In this document: in pieces, positions 47,969 through 59,325 of the stretch
Numbering within the stretch: position 1 is the stretch's first letter
Layout of the letters: each line of letters starts with the position of its first letter
Source: Hofstenia miamia
Lineage: Eukaryota > Xenacoelomorpha > Acoela
Length of the DNA: 64,000 nucleotides
Direction: 5' to 3'
NCBI GenBank assembly: GCA_004352715.1
Contig: SCFE01000110.1
Location: forward strand, 1,253,796 to 1,317,795
Translations under genes and position numbers: made by a program
The notes under the pieces: model-generated
The model's input: only the letters and a program-made list of their open reading frames with translations
Told to the model about the DNA's origin: nothing
Database searches by the model: none

Positions 47969-48797
47969 TTCCCATGACAGCACTACAAAAAATATATAAT
48001 TGTATAGCACCGACATTGAGTAATCCCTGGTAATATAGAACTGCTTATATTGACTTGCAGTTTTTGCACGTAATTCTACAACAGTTTCATCTACATTTAC
48101 CCATTTAGAATAAGTAAAGGCGCGTTGTATATCTTCGGTTGAATTAAACTTAGCAATGAATAAAAGTAAAATTTACTAGTATACTGTAAGATCGGGCTTC
48201 AGGAGACGACAAGATGAACAGTAACAGGCAATAGTTTAGTTATTTATGACACAATGCTTTGGTCACCAAGGGGAAATTTTTGCATAACGTTGAGCACAGT
48301 TCTCGTAAAAGCAGGTTTCTACTACTGAAATACATTTGACTAAAATATTTCAAAACAATTGTAATTACTAGTGTATCTTTTTTCTGTTATTAAAATTTTT
48401 GCAGTTGCATATTCCTAGATTTTTCCTTTACAAAATATAAAAAATTGGTTTAAGAAATAACGATACTTGTTAAATTTGAAAATTATTAAGAGAAACATTG
48501 ATTGTATTTGGAAGGCTAAAAATAGACTAAAGACTAAATGGGTAATGAAGCTATTTCATTCTTTTAATCTTTTACAAAATTTAATGTTTTCTAATACTTA
48601 CCAGATTTTAGTTATATTTTCATTTATAATGATAATGGAATTGATATTTAGATGATAATTTGGTTTTAGGACAAACAGAGGATTGCTTTCATTCCAATTA
48701 AATCGAAAACTAATCATACAATGATAATTAGAATAACAAGATTCAAAAGAAATTTATTGCTACAATAAACTAATACAAAAAACTATAAAGTACAAAA
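47968..48797. other. AT-rich sequence between R4-like copy and LINE
   Basis: No gene. The right part (from about 48730) is the AT-rich 3' end of the minus-strand LINE that follows. Confidence 0.4.
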
Positions 48798-50104
48798 CTA
48801 CAAAAACCTATTTACAAATATAATAAATATATATAATATTAAAATGCGCATTTTATACAAAATTTTCAAATGAATGTAGTGTATTATTGTCGCTAAGTAG
48901 GCATTGTCTATTAAAGAGGAATTTTCGCAATTTCTTTCTGAATTTTTGCAATTTTTTTCAAATTTAATTTCTCTATTTAAGTTATTCCATAATTTAGGTG
49001 CTGTGTGGTGAAGACTATTAAAATGTTTATCCACGCATAAAAAGGTTTGAGAATGTTCATTTAATTTAATACACTGTCTTAAAACGAAATTGCGGGATGG
49101 CCAAATTTAAATTTAAATAATATTGATAACATATGCATTTGAATTTAATAATAATGAGATAGTATTTTGTATTTTAATCGGTAATCGGATGCAATGTCAT
49201 GTTTTTGTGCAAAATTGAGTATTTTAAGGGACCAGTTAAAAGTTTTAGACAGGAGGATGCGATGTTTTGAATTAATATTTGTAAAGAGGAATGAGCAATA
49301 TTGAAAGTGTGAAAGGCAGAGTGCATTTAATAATTGTTTGTGGTACGTATTTGAAATATTTCTGAGATGATAAAGATACCTAACTCCAGAAGCAATTATT
49401 TCAATTTTAGCCATGAAGAATTGTTCGAAATTTAAATCATTGTCAATTTCAACACCTAAATAGTTAATAGATTCGCTTTGCTTTATTGGTACANNNNNNN
49501 NNNNNNNNNNNNNNNNNNNNNNNNNNNNNNNNNNNNNNNNNNNNNNNNNNNNNNNNNNNNNNNNNNNNNNNNNNNNNNNNNNNNNNNNNNNNNNNNNNNN
49601 NNNNNNNNNNNNNNNTTAATAGATTCGCTTTGCTTTATTGGTACATTATTTAATTCAAGTTCTATGTTTTTTGTGAGATTTCTGTTTGTCTTAGGGGAGA
49701 ATATTTTAAATTGTGATTTTTCAGTATTTACTTTCAATTGATTATTTGAGAAATATTTTGTTAAATTTTCAATGTCATATTGGAGATTTTTAGTTGCATT
49801 AAAGGCATTTATATCAGTATTTATAAGACAGGTATCATCTCCATATTGATAAATTTTACTGTTTTTTACCTGTTGAGTTATGTCATTAACACAGATTGCA
49901 AATATAATAGGTCCGAGAACTGTACCCTGTGGAAACCCACGGTCCGTTATAATATATTTTGATTTTTTACCATTAAGTATAACTCTTTGCTGCCGATTTT
50001 TAAGGATAGTCATTATTAAGCTAACAGATTTGTTATCAAAATTGTAATACTTCAATTTGTCCCTTAATATGTCAAAATTCATTGAGTTAAAAGCTTTGCT
50101 CAAA
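48798..50104 (-). mobile_element. CR1/jockey-like LINE reverse transcriptase, 3' half
   Basis: Reading downwards from 50104: FDLSKAFNSMNFDILRDKL (motif A), GFPQGTVLGPIIFAICVND (motif B), YQYGDDTCL (GDD replacing the usual ADD), then the thumb (NNQLKVNTEKSQFKIF). After the gap the frame goes on with NYLGVEID-type sequence and ends in the usual tail (APKLWNNLNREIKF). The gap 49494-49615 has the same 30 bases on both sides; collapsing them keeps the frame open. The 5' end breaks off at a (TAA)n tract, where the R4-like element begins. Confidence 0.8.
49464..49645. repeat. 30-bp identical edges around a false gap
   Basis: 49464-49493 equals 49616-49645. The intervening 122 N therefore represent a negative-length gap (overlapping contig ends). 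Confidence 0.85.
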
Positions 50105-50129
50105 TCAAATAATAATAATAATAATAATA
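50105..50129. repeat. (AAT)n, 5' boundary of the larger R4-like element
   Basis: About eight AAT units between the truncated LINE and the first base of the R4-like element. Confidence 0.9.
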
Positions 50130-51277
50130 ACCCAAGAAGAGTTAAGAGAAGTAAGCCAGCAGTAGAGACAGCAAAAGTCAATAAAGTGTTGGAGAGGATA
50201 GATGCTAGGAGTGTCACAGAAGTAAATAGCTTAGTGTATGCAGGGGCATGTGAGGTGCTGAAGAATGTAGGCATGGAAATAAAGAAGAAGAGGCTTCAAG
50301 AAGATAAGGGAGACAGAAAGCCAGCATGGGAGAGGAGAATTGAGAATAAAGTGGCAAAAATTAGGCAGCAAATAGGGAAGATCAGGACAAGTAAGGCAGT
50401 GCAAGACAGGTGCAGGGTAGGTAAGGGGAAGACTATAGAAATTGCAAGAGAAGAGCTTAAGCAGAGATTAGTTGCAGAAGCTGAGAAACTGAGAAAGTAT
50501 AGGGCAAGGGCAAAGCAGGCAAGAGACAATATGAAGTTTGAGACTCAAGAAGGAAGATTCTACAAAGAACTAGATGCAGGAGGAAAGGCTACAGCTAGAG
50601 CAGGTGAGGATGCAGTAAGGTTCTGGGAGAATATATGGGGAAGTGCGGGACCAGAGATAGAGAGTGTACAGATGCAGAAAGAAGTCAGGCAAGAAGAAGA
50701 AGTAATCACAACTGTAAGGCTGAAGGAGGCTCTAAAGAAGGTGAAGAACTGGAAGGCGCCAGGCAGAGATGAGGTACATGGGTATTGGCTGAAGAAGTTC
50801 ACAAGTGTTCACGAGAGACTAGCAGTAGCATTGGAGGAGTGTGTGGTGAGTGGGTGTCCAGAGTGGATGGTAGTGGGGAGGACATTTCTGATACAGAAGG
50901 ACCCAAAGAAAGGCAGTGAGGCAAGCAACTTCAGACCAATAACATGTCTGCCAACAATGTGGAAATTGCTAACTTCAGTGATTTCAAATAGGCTGGCATG
51001 TTACTTAGAGCAGAATAGGTTGATACCAGAGGAGCAGAAGGGATGTAGGACGAAGACAAGAGGATGCAAAGATCAGTTGTTGATAGACCAGGCAGTGGTG
51101 GAGAATTGCAGAAGAAGGAAGACAAACTTGGCAATGGCATGGATAGACTACAGGAAGGCATATGACAGCATTTCACATGAGTGGGTATTGAAGACATTAG
51201 CGGCTAATGGAGTTTCACAGAAATGGGTTGAGTTTCTAGAGAGGGATGGGAAAGTGGCAGACTGAGATAGACGGGCA

Positions 51278-51420
51278 NNNNNNNNNNNNNNNNNNNNNNN
51301 NNNNNNNNNNNNNNNNNNNNNNNNNNNNNNNNNNNNNNNNNNNNNNNNNNNNNNNNNNNNNNNNNNNNNNNNNNNNNNNNNNNNNNNNNNNNNNNNNNNN
51401 NNNNNNNNNNNNNNNNNNNN
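51278..51420. other. Assembly gap (143 N)
   Basis: It separates the RT part from a displaced endonuclease fragment and is too short to hold the missing RT motifs and linker, so the order here is suspect. Confidence 0.9.
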
Positions 51421-51638
51421 AGGCATGACAAGGTGGGAAGAATGGTACATTGGAGTTTGAGCAGGCAGCATGGGTTAGAAGCAGGAGACAAGTGGTATGA
51501 GCACAAGCCACAGGGCGTCATAGAAAATGAGAAGGTTAAGATACTGTGGGACTTCAACATACAGACGAGCAAAGTGATAGAAGCACGGAGGCCAGACATA
51601 GTAGTGGTAGACAAAGAGAAAACTTTAGGAACAGTGAT

Positions 51639-52638
51639 NNNNNNNNNNNNNNNNNNNNNNNNNNNNNNNNNNNNNNNNNNNNNNNNNNNNNNNNNNNNNN
51701 NNNNNNNNNNNNNNNNNNNNNNNNNNNNNNNNNNNNNNNNNNNNNNNNNNNNNNNNNNNNNNNNNNNNNNNNNNNNNNNNNNNNNNNNNNNNNNNNNNNN
51801 NNNNNNNNNNNNNNNNNNNNNNNNNNNNNNNNNNNNNNNNNNNNNNNNNNNNNNNNNNNNNNNNNNNNNNNNNNNNNNNNNNNNNNNNNNNNNNNNNNNN
51901 NNNNNNNNNNNNNNNNNNNNNNNNNNNNNNNNNNNNNNNNNNNNNNNNNNNNNNNNNNNNNNNNNNNNNNNNNNNNNNNNNNNNNNNNNNNNNNNNNNNN
52001 NNNNNNNNNNNNNNNNNNNNNNNNNNNNNNNNNNNNNNNNNNNNNNNNNNNNNNNNNNNNNNNNNNNNNNNNNNNNNNNNNNNNNNNNNNNNNNNNNNNN
52101 NNNNNNNNNNNNNNNNNNNNNNNNNNNNNNNNNNNNNNNNNNNNNNNNNNNNNNNNNNNNNNNNNNNNNNNNNNNNNNNNNNNNNNNNNNNNNNNNNNNN
52201 NNNNNNNNNNNNNNNNNNNNNNNNNNNNNNNNNNNNNNNNNNNNNNNNNNNNNNNNNNNNNNNNNNNNNNNNNNNNNNNNNNNNNNNNNNNNNNNNNNNN
52301 NNNNNNNNNNNNNNNNNNNNNNNNNNNNNNNNNNNNNNNNNNNNNNNNNNNNNNNNNNNNNNNNNNNNNNNNNNNNNNNNNNNNNNNNNNNNNNNNNNNN
52401 NNNNNNNNNNNNNNNNNNNNNNNNNNNNNNNNNNNNNNNNNNNNNNNNNNNNNNNNNNNNNNNNNNNNNNNNNNNNNNNNNNNNNNNNNNNNNNNNNNNN
52501 NNNNNNNNNNNNNNNNNNNNNNNNNNNNNNNNNNNNNNNNNNNNNNNNNNNNNNNNNNNNNNNNNNNNNNNNNNNNNNNNNNNNNNNNNNNNNNNNNNNN
52601 NNNNNNNNNNNNNNNNNNNNNNNNNNNNNNNNNNNNNN
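51639..52638. other. Assembly gap (1000 N)
   Basis: Placeholder-length gap between the first endonuclease fragment and the second linker/endonuclease segment. Confidence 0.95.
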
Positions 52639-53317
52639 GTTGAACGCTTTGGAAGAAATTAGATTTTGCGAAAACAAATTAATTTCCTCATTATCAGGGA
52701 ACTGAGGGAATTAGACAGGGAGACAAGGAAGATACTAGCAGCAGAGAGAGCATTCAACCTTAATGGAGATGTAGATAGGCTGTACATGGCAAGGCATAAG
52801 GGAGGGAACGGGCTGCTAAGTGTGGAAGAGACTGTAGAAGCAGAAGCACTAGGGCTAAAGGAATATGTAGAAGAGCAACCTAAGGGGTCCCTACTAGAGG
52901 TCACTAAGGAGTTAAAGAAGATAAGAACTGAGAGTGAAGGAAAGAAGGTATACCAGAGTAGGATGGAATCAGAGAGACAAACAAGGTATAGGCAGAAGGC
53001 AATGCATGGAGAATACTGGAGGAACACAGAAAAGTGTGATAGAGAAGAGAGCAACAAGTGGTTAAAGAAGGCAGGACTGAAGAGAGAAACAGAAGCACTG
53101 ATAATGGCAGCACAGGAGCAAGCAATAAGAACAAACTGGGTGAAGAAGCATATAGACAGAAGAGTAGAAGTAAGTGATAAGTGTAGGCTATGTAAGAAAG
53201 AGGCGGAGACAGTAGATCATCTGATAGCAGGGTGTGAGAAGTTGGCACAGAATGAGTATAAGTTCAGGCATGACAAGGTGGGAAGAATGGTGCATTGGAG
53301 TTTGAGCAGGCAGCATG

Positions 53318-53486
53318 GGTTAGAAGCAGGAGACAAGTGGTATGAGCNNNNNNNNNNNNNNNNNNNNNNNNNNNNNNNNNNNNNNNNNNNNNNNNNNNNN
53401 NNNNNNNNNNNNNNNNNNNNNNNNNNNNNNNNNNNNNNNNNNNNNNNNNNNNNNNNGGTTAGAAGCAGGAGACAAGTGGTATGAGC
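53318..53486. repeat. 30-bp identical edges around a false gap
   Basis: 53318-53347 equals 53457-53486. Removing the 109 N and one copy gives a continuous endonuclease frame that agrees with the copy at 51421-51638. Confidence 0.85.
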
Positions 53487-53953
53487 ACAAGCCACAGGGC
53501 GTCATAGAAAATGAAAAGGTTAAGATACTGTGGGACTTCAACATACAGACGAGCAAAGTGATAGAAGCACGGAGGCCAGACAAAGTAGTGGTAGACAAAG
53601 ATAAAAGATTAGGAACAGTGATAGACATAGCAGTACCAAAAGACAGAAATGTAGAAAGCAAGGAGAAAGAGAAGATAGACAAGTACAGAGAGTTGGCAGA
53701 GGAAATAGAAAGGCTGTGGAAGTTAAAGAAAGTTGAAGTAGTCCCGGTAGTTGTAGGAGCACTAGGAGCAGTGAGTAAGAAGCATAAGAGATACTTGGAG
53801 GAGTTGGGAGTACCAAAGTGGGGAGGAGCAGTAGCACAGAAGGCAGCATTGTTAGGAACAGCTAGAGTCCTGAGGAAAGCTCTCAGACTCCCTGGGAACT
53901 GGTGAGTTTCCCTAGCTGAGAAATATACCAGCATGAAGCTGTGATGTGCAAGG

Positions 53954-53977
53954 ATAATAATAATAATAATAATAATA
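53954..53977. repeat. (AAT)n, 3' boundary of the R4-like element
   Basis: About eight units directly after GATGTGCAAGG, the same terminus as in the minus-strand copy. Confidence 0.9.
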
Positions 53978-56048
53978 TCAATAGTAATAACAATTGTCTC
54001 AATTTAATTTAAATGAAAGCAAATCTCTGTTTGTGACTTAATTTGCTTAGAGTTAAATTAGTAATGTATTGATGTGTAGGTTTAGAGTTTGTGCTTTTAT
54101 AAATGCAACTAAGAATTTATTCCTTGTATAAGTTACCCAGTAGGAAAATATATTTACCGCTTTGCTCCATGTGTTATTAATTATGTTCTATAATTATCAG
54201 ACATCTTCACATGCTTTTCTATAGTTTTTCAAAGTGTGAAGTAAATCTATGACTTTTTGTATTAATTGTCGTTCTCGCGATTTTCCCCTCTATTCTAGAA
54301 TGTTGTCTTCGCTAAAATTTTGGTAGCATCAATCGCATTATGTTTATCATTAAAGGATATTTGCATACCAAAACTAATTTGTCGTATATATCAGCCTAGC
54401 AACACATGGTAAGTTTTATCAAGCATAGAATCATGATTTGCTTAATATACGGCACTTTGTAAGATTATCTGTATTAATCCAATTTCAAAATGTTCTACAC
54501 ATTGAAATTTTTTCCATCAATTACTACTACAATAACTAGTAGAAGGGTGCAACTAATTCATTGTTATAATAACTCAAATATCATATATCAACCTCATATA
54601 TTTCCTACAAGAAACAGTTGTCAAGATTTTTGAAAAAAATACTCCAAAATTATCGCTAGTGGTGGATTAATTTTCACTTAGTAAAAGGCTTTTTATGTAC
54701 GTGTTAAAGATAAATCGAAACATTTTCCAGCAAATTTTGATCACTGGCAGCTTTGGTTTAAATAGAACAGGTTTTTTTATAAAACCTGTCAACTAACTAT
54801 GGGTAAGTAAAAGAAGTAACTCGTACACTTACTATGTATAATCAAAGTAATTTTTACCAGAGGGAAACAAAAGTTTTTTCAGAGGTGTCATACTAATTTG
54901 TAAGAGCATTATAATTAAAATTAAGCAAAGTTAAAATATAGTTTCTTTATAGGATATATATATACATGCATATATATATATGTATATCAAAAATAATATT
55001 AATTTAGCCAACATATAACCGCTCGCCACAAAATCAAGAAGGTGGAGATTAGGCCAAAAACCTAAATCTTCAATAATGAAAATGCCAAAGTAAAAAAAGC
55101 CAAAACTAACACACTATAATATCGAAGAACTTAAATTTAAATATATAAGAGTTTTAATGCAAAATAATGAAAATGGCGAAAGCAAAATACCCACAAAATG
55201 AAGATGATCTACTTTTCGGAGCAATGTGATTGGATTATACAATAGTACAAGAGGAATATTGAACTGTTAATATTAATAACATGTATTATCTACAAAACAA
55301 AATAATTTTTTTCGCTGACGCTTGGTATTCAATTTTTTATATTAAATTTTTGGTATTTTATGCATTTGTGATTGAATTTTCTATAATTATATTATATAGA
55401 ATTTCATTCAACTTTGTTATTTTAAGTATTTGACTTATATTTTTTGGTTTTTTATGTATTTGTTTTTACATTTCATCCATTATTTGTGATTAATTTCTTT
55501 TTCTATTTTATGAAATAACCGGTTGGAATAGAAAATCTAGACCCATATGGAACAATTCAATTTCGTGTGCACAAAATATAAGGAAGATTTATTGAGCAAA
55601 TGGAATTTTAAACTCCACCTGTACATCTTAATCTCAATTAATTATTTAAGGTTTCTTCCAATTTGTTAAGGAAAATATTGCACTGTCTACACAACAAACA
55701 ATCATGGAATCTAGAGCAATGACTTGAAAATGAAACAACAATTTAATCAGAGATTAGAAAATAGCTCGGAAACACTAATTTGTAAATTATCTGATTAGTG
55801 TCAAAAATTTACAAAAGATTTGTGAAAAATAATTATTAAGCAGTAGTCATTATTGCAAAACTTAATTTAGCAGATATTGCTAGTTGACTAACAAAGTTTT
55901 TGAATGATTTTTAAAGGATTTCAATTTTTCAAATGCTTTTATTATCTAGTGATGTAGGCTCTTTCTCCGTAAAATTTTCAGGTTTTACTCTATTAATTGT
56001 TGGAAATCGTTCTTTCAAATGAGCATGTGGTACTCTACAATGTAACAA
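53978..56048. other. AT-rich non-coding region
   Basis: No coding region or named repeat apart from a short (TA)-rich tract at about 54955-54988. If the LINE at 48798-50104 had been split by the R4-like insertion, its upstream half should appear here; I do not see it, so that LINE was probably 5'-truncated already. Confidence 0.4.
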
Positions 56049-57214
56049 TTAATGTGTACATTCCTTAAATGCGAAAAAGGTGTTACAATCTATAAGATCC
56101 AGAACATTTTGAATGAAATATTCTTTGCTTTTATTTAGTGCCCTCTTCAAATATTCTCTTGCAAGTTCAAGTTCAGCATCACTTGTAAAATCGATTTGCA
56201 TGCAGATTTCGTATATTGTAGATCCAAACTTTATTAAAAAATTCGCTTCTTTGAGAAAGAAGAGCAATTGAACGTCTCAAGGTGAACATTTCGTCTGAAA
56301 ATCGAGGTTTAGGTTCATTTATAATATCAATGATTTCGTAAAACCAATATTAGAAGGCAATGCTAACTAATAGATTTAATCGTCACACCCTAGATATGAT
56401 TTTTTGATTTGATGTGACCACAACCCATCTGCTTAGCCTATCTTTTGAACGCAAACACACTGGGACGGATTTTAATGGCATAAGTATGTGCTACAGCGGG
56501 ATCTATTCTAACCAGAGATGGCCGCAATTTACCGGCATTCAGCCGTTCGGAAACTTCAAGAAAGGCGGCAAAACTACTATCCAAAATTAAAAAATATTTC
56601 TTTTTTATCTGATAAACATTGAAAAATTTGCTAAAATTGGGAGACTATAGTATTAAAATTAGAATAATCCCTAAATTAAGCTCTTTGGAATCATTATTCA
56701 ATTTTGGCTATCAATTGAGTTATTCAAATTAACAAATAATAATATCAACGGAAGTAATTGAATCTGCCTAGTTTGCATTTAAAAGTATAAGAAACATCAT
56801 AAAAATAATAGTTTTAATCCCTCTAGTTTCAAATATTGGTAAGGGCTCTCCAAATATATTTGAAGATTTTTAATTGCAAAGACATTCAATAGCAAATGTC
56901 AGTTGAGAAGCTTAACACATTATACTAGAGTAAATATGTTTGGTGTTACGCAAAAAAAATTGCATATTTATTTGTTAACATACTTATATATTTTTTAACA
57001 CTGAGTAGAGGTTAAATGCCAACATCATACAAAAATAAAGTTGCTAAACCAAAGTGAAATGTTCACAATTTAAAATCACTGAAAAATGAACAACTGTTAA
57101 AGTTATGCAAAGAATTGAAATTATCTAAATTTTGTGTTATTAGAAATACAATAATATTCTAATAGTTTGAAATTTGCGCAATGCAGTATCACTGAAATTT
57201 TCTAGATCAAATAA

Positions 57215-57289
<75 letters not shown>

Positions 57290-58018
57290 ATAACAATGCA
57301 ATACCACTAAAATGATCGGCCGGTTCCAATTCTGAATCTCACCATTGGGTTTTGCAATGCTTTACTTAGGAATGAACAGATTTCCAAAAGTCGAGCAAAA
57401 GCCAGTAGCTGAAAAGCAAAGGTTCAGTACATTTATAGATTCAGAATCTTTATCATCATGTTTTATAAATATCATTAAGAAAATTTAACAAAGAAGAGCA
57501 CGACTGTTGCTTTGAAAGCCATCGCGTGTCTACTACATGCTCAACCTTTTTTCCCAATTCATACAAAATTCGGACGGCATAAGTCATTGCGCTGTATTGC
57601 TTGAAAAAAGGAATAGAAATCATTAACCTGTTCAAAAATGCTGGTTGAATAAGCCTTAGATAAAATCGCAACTGCTAGATATAGTCTATGAAAAGCATCA
57701 TATTAGGATTTAATTGATCTGTTACAGAACCTTTACATATGCCCACCCCTTATTCTTCACAATGATCTTTCATTGCCTTTTTGTGAGAAAGTTATTTCTC
57801 ATGTTCGCGCCACACTCCTTTAACGCATTCCATCCTCGAAAACCATTTTTAACAAATGAAGATTCAGGCTTTGGAAATAGTGAAAACTTTATTGCTTTTT
57901 GCTGTACTCCAGTCAAAAGAACGATGAATAGAAATAGGATAAAAATTTTCAATGAAAACTTCCTGATTTGTTCAAGGAAAACCTCAGGTTGTGGTGGAGT
58001 GGGGCGTTCACTGCTCAC
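56049..58018 (-). mobile_element. hAT transposase relic of the ZMYM1/TTF-finger type
   Basis: Three minus-strand fragments appear in N-to-C order. 58018-57770 contains SLFPKPESSFVKNGFRGWNA, which matches the region after a TTF-type zinc finger. 57671-57456 contains VDTRWLSKQQS, the D-T-R-W block of the catalytic core. 56267-56049 is a helical stretch that could be the part before the dimerisation domain. Stops, a long (TA)n and AT-rich filler break it up. The first two blocks are good matches; the third is uncertain. Confidence 0.5.
57222..57289. repeat. (TA)n followed by (GA)n
   Basis: About 56 bases of TA then about 10 bases of GA, inside the hAT relic. Confidence 0.9.
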
Positions 58019-58149
58019 ATCTATATTGTTGAAATCCTGTTAGCATAAACGAATTTTGCGGGCATCGCAGTCACCCACGTGTGCCTTTTTGTTATTTTGT
58101 TATACGATTGCTTAATAAGCATCCAGTCCGAAAAAAATATTTTTAATGT

Positions 58150-58720
58150 AAAAGAATCTAGTACAAGGAAATCTTAAGTACAATAGTTCTTTCAATGAAT
58201 GTACTAAGACTGGTAGAATCGAAAGCTTTTCGAGATTTAAACATGCTATGGCTACACATTTATTAGAATAGAGTAGTGCTTCCTTTCAGCTTAGGTACTA
58301 AAAAGTTGCTTAACACTAGAACATCCAAATGTGTCAAAGGTGACTCAAACTAAAATTTTCTTTACTTCCACATGCATTTGTTTAAAAAACAGCAGGTATC
58401 TGCAATATGCACCACCAAATAAACTTATTATCCATTTGAATTTGCATGTGTCATTTTTTTCATTCTTTTACATAATGTTCTATTTTGAAATTCTGTTTGA
58501 AAAAGAATCCTAAGGAGTAATGGGCTTTCTAGTATTAAAGAGCTTAAGCTATTATCCCAGCCCTGTTGATAATAGATTATATTTATCTAAATGCTCAATT
58601 ATATAGTGACGTAGTCGCCCCTCAAGTATCTTGCTTATTGGAGAAGAAATTGAAACTGGTTTGTTATGATTGACAATCCATCTGATGGATCGTATTTCAT
58701 AACATGTGGAATAATGTAGA
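58150..58720 (-). mobile_element. LINE reverse transcriptase fragment split by a piggyBac-type MITE
   Basis: On the minus strand, 58700-58560 reads NHNKPVSISSPISKILEGRL and NLLSTGLG, the N-terminal RT blocks (NYRPISL...SKILE...NLLS). After the MITE, 58290-58200 reads KGSTTLF and then FKSRKAFDSTSL (the GRSTT block and motif A). Removing the insert and one TTAA brings the blocks to normal spacing. Stops show an old, dead element. Confidence 0.6.
58314..58534. mobile_element. Short piggyBac-type MITE flanked by TTAA
   Basis: TTAA at 58310-58313 and 58535-58538 flank 221 bp with ends CACTAGAACATCC (left) and TACTAGAAAGCCC (right, reverse-complemented). A worn GTCA-AAG-GTGAC palindrome near the left end matches the subterminal palindromes of the element at 33864-35188, so the two belong to one family. 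Confidence 0.7.
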
Positions 58721-59231
58721 TTTTAGATATTTCAAGATGTGATTAGTTTTGTGCATTAATGATTGCGAAGATTTCTTTGACTTTTGCATTAATGTGTGAA
58801 ATAATTTTCAGGTCTGTGAGTGAATGTTTGAAGACTTGATTTGTTAGTTTTATGCTAAAGAATTGATTATTATATTTCATAAGAAGTTGTGAAACGGAGA
58901 AATGTCATGTGTAGAAATATTTCGTAAATTGTACTAATGTTGTTGCAATTGTATTTTCCAATGTTAACAAAGATTTTCCCTAATTAATTCAAGATATTTG
59001 TGTAAGAATTTTTCCTGTTTAACATTTTGCTAAACCAATAAAGTTGGATTTGGATAGCTTGCAATTTGCAATTTCGTGTATTAGTTGCCATTGTGTATTT
59101 TTATGGGAATGAGTTTGAGTTCATTTTCGAGAAATTCGTGGAGTGTTCACAAGATTTTAATGTGAAAAGAATTTCTAGCCTTCTTTGTGGATTTGCTGTT
59201 AGCACAAATTCTGTTGGCGATATAATTACGG

Positions 59232-59325
59232 CCCAGTGGTATACCGATACCGCGTTATGTTGACAGCACCGAAAAATACCGATACCGCGGTGTCTTGCCT
59301 AAAAAATTGATCGGTATTTTACTTA
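59232..59325. repeat. hAT-like fragment with repeated ATACCGATACCGCG
   Basis: The 14-mer ATACCGATACCGCG occurs at 59241-59254 and 59276-59289. It is preceded by CAGTGGT and followed by an inverted ATCGGTAT. This looks like a solo terminus of an Ac-type hAT element. Confidence 0.35.

Larger units (their letters stand above)
50130..53953 (+). mobile_element. R4/Dong-like non-LTR retrotransposon (gapped, possibly composite)
   Basis: The first part (50130-51265) encodes a basic N-terminal region, KVKNWKAPGRDEVHGYWLKK, FRPITCLPTMWKLL and MAWIDYRKAYDSISHEW (RT motifs 1 to A), then breaks at a stop and a gap. The last part (52696-53905) encodes the linker (DRLYMARHKGGNGL), the CRLCKKEAETVDHLIAGC zinc knuckle, and the restriction-like endonuclease with RRPD-x14-D (aspartate in VIDIAVP), hallmarks of R2/R4-type elements with a type-II-like nuclease. 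51421-51638 is a second, slightly different copy of the endonuclease stretch, so two elements or a misassembly are present. Both ends abut (AAT)n; Dong of silkworm is known to insert in TAA repeats. No intact YADD segment is visible because of gaps. Confidence 0.85.

Noticed and set aside
46890-48033. Poly-isoleucine and poly-leucine frames
   Set aside because: They are translations of (ATT)n and (TTA)n microsatellites beside the R4-like copy.
50296-53849. Several minus-strand Ser/Leu-rich frames over the R4-like element
   Set aside because: They are antisense shadows of a purine-rich plus-strand coding strand.
57714-58043. Plus-strand 109-codon frame
   Set aside because: The opposite strand carries the hAT-like FVKNGFRGWNA block, so this is its shadow.
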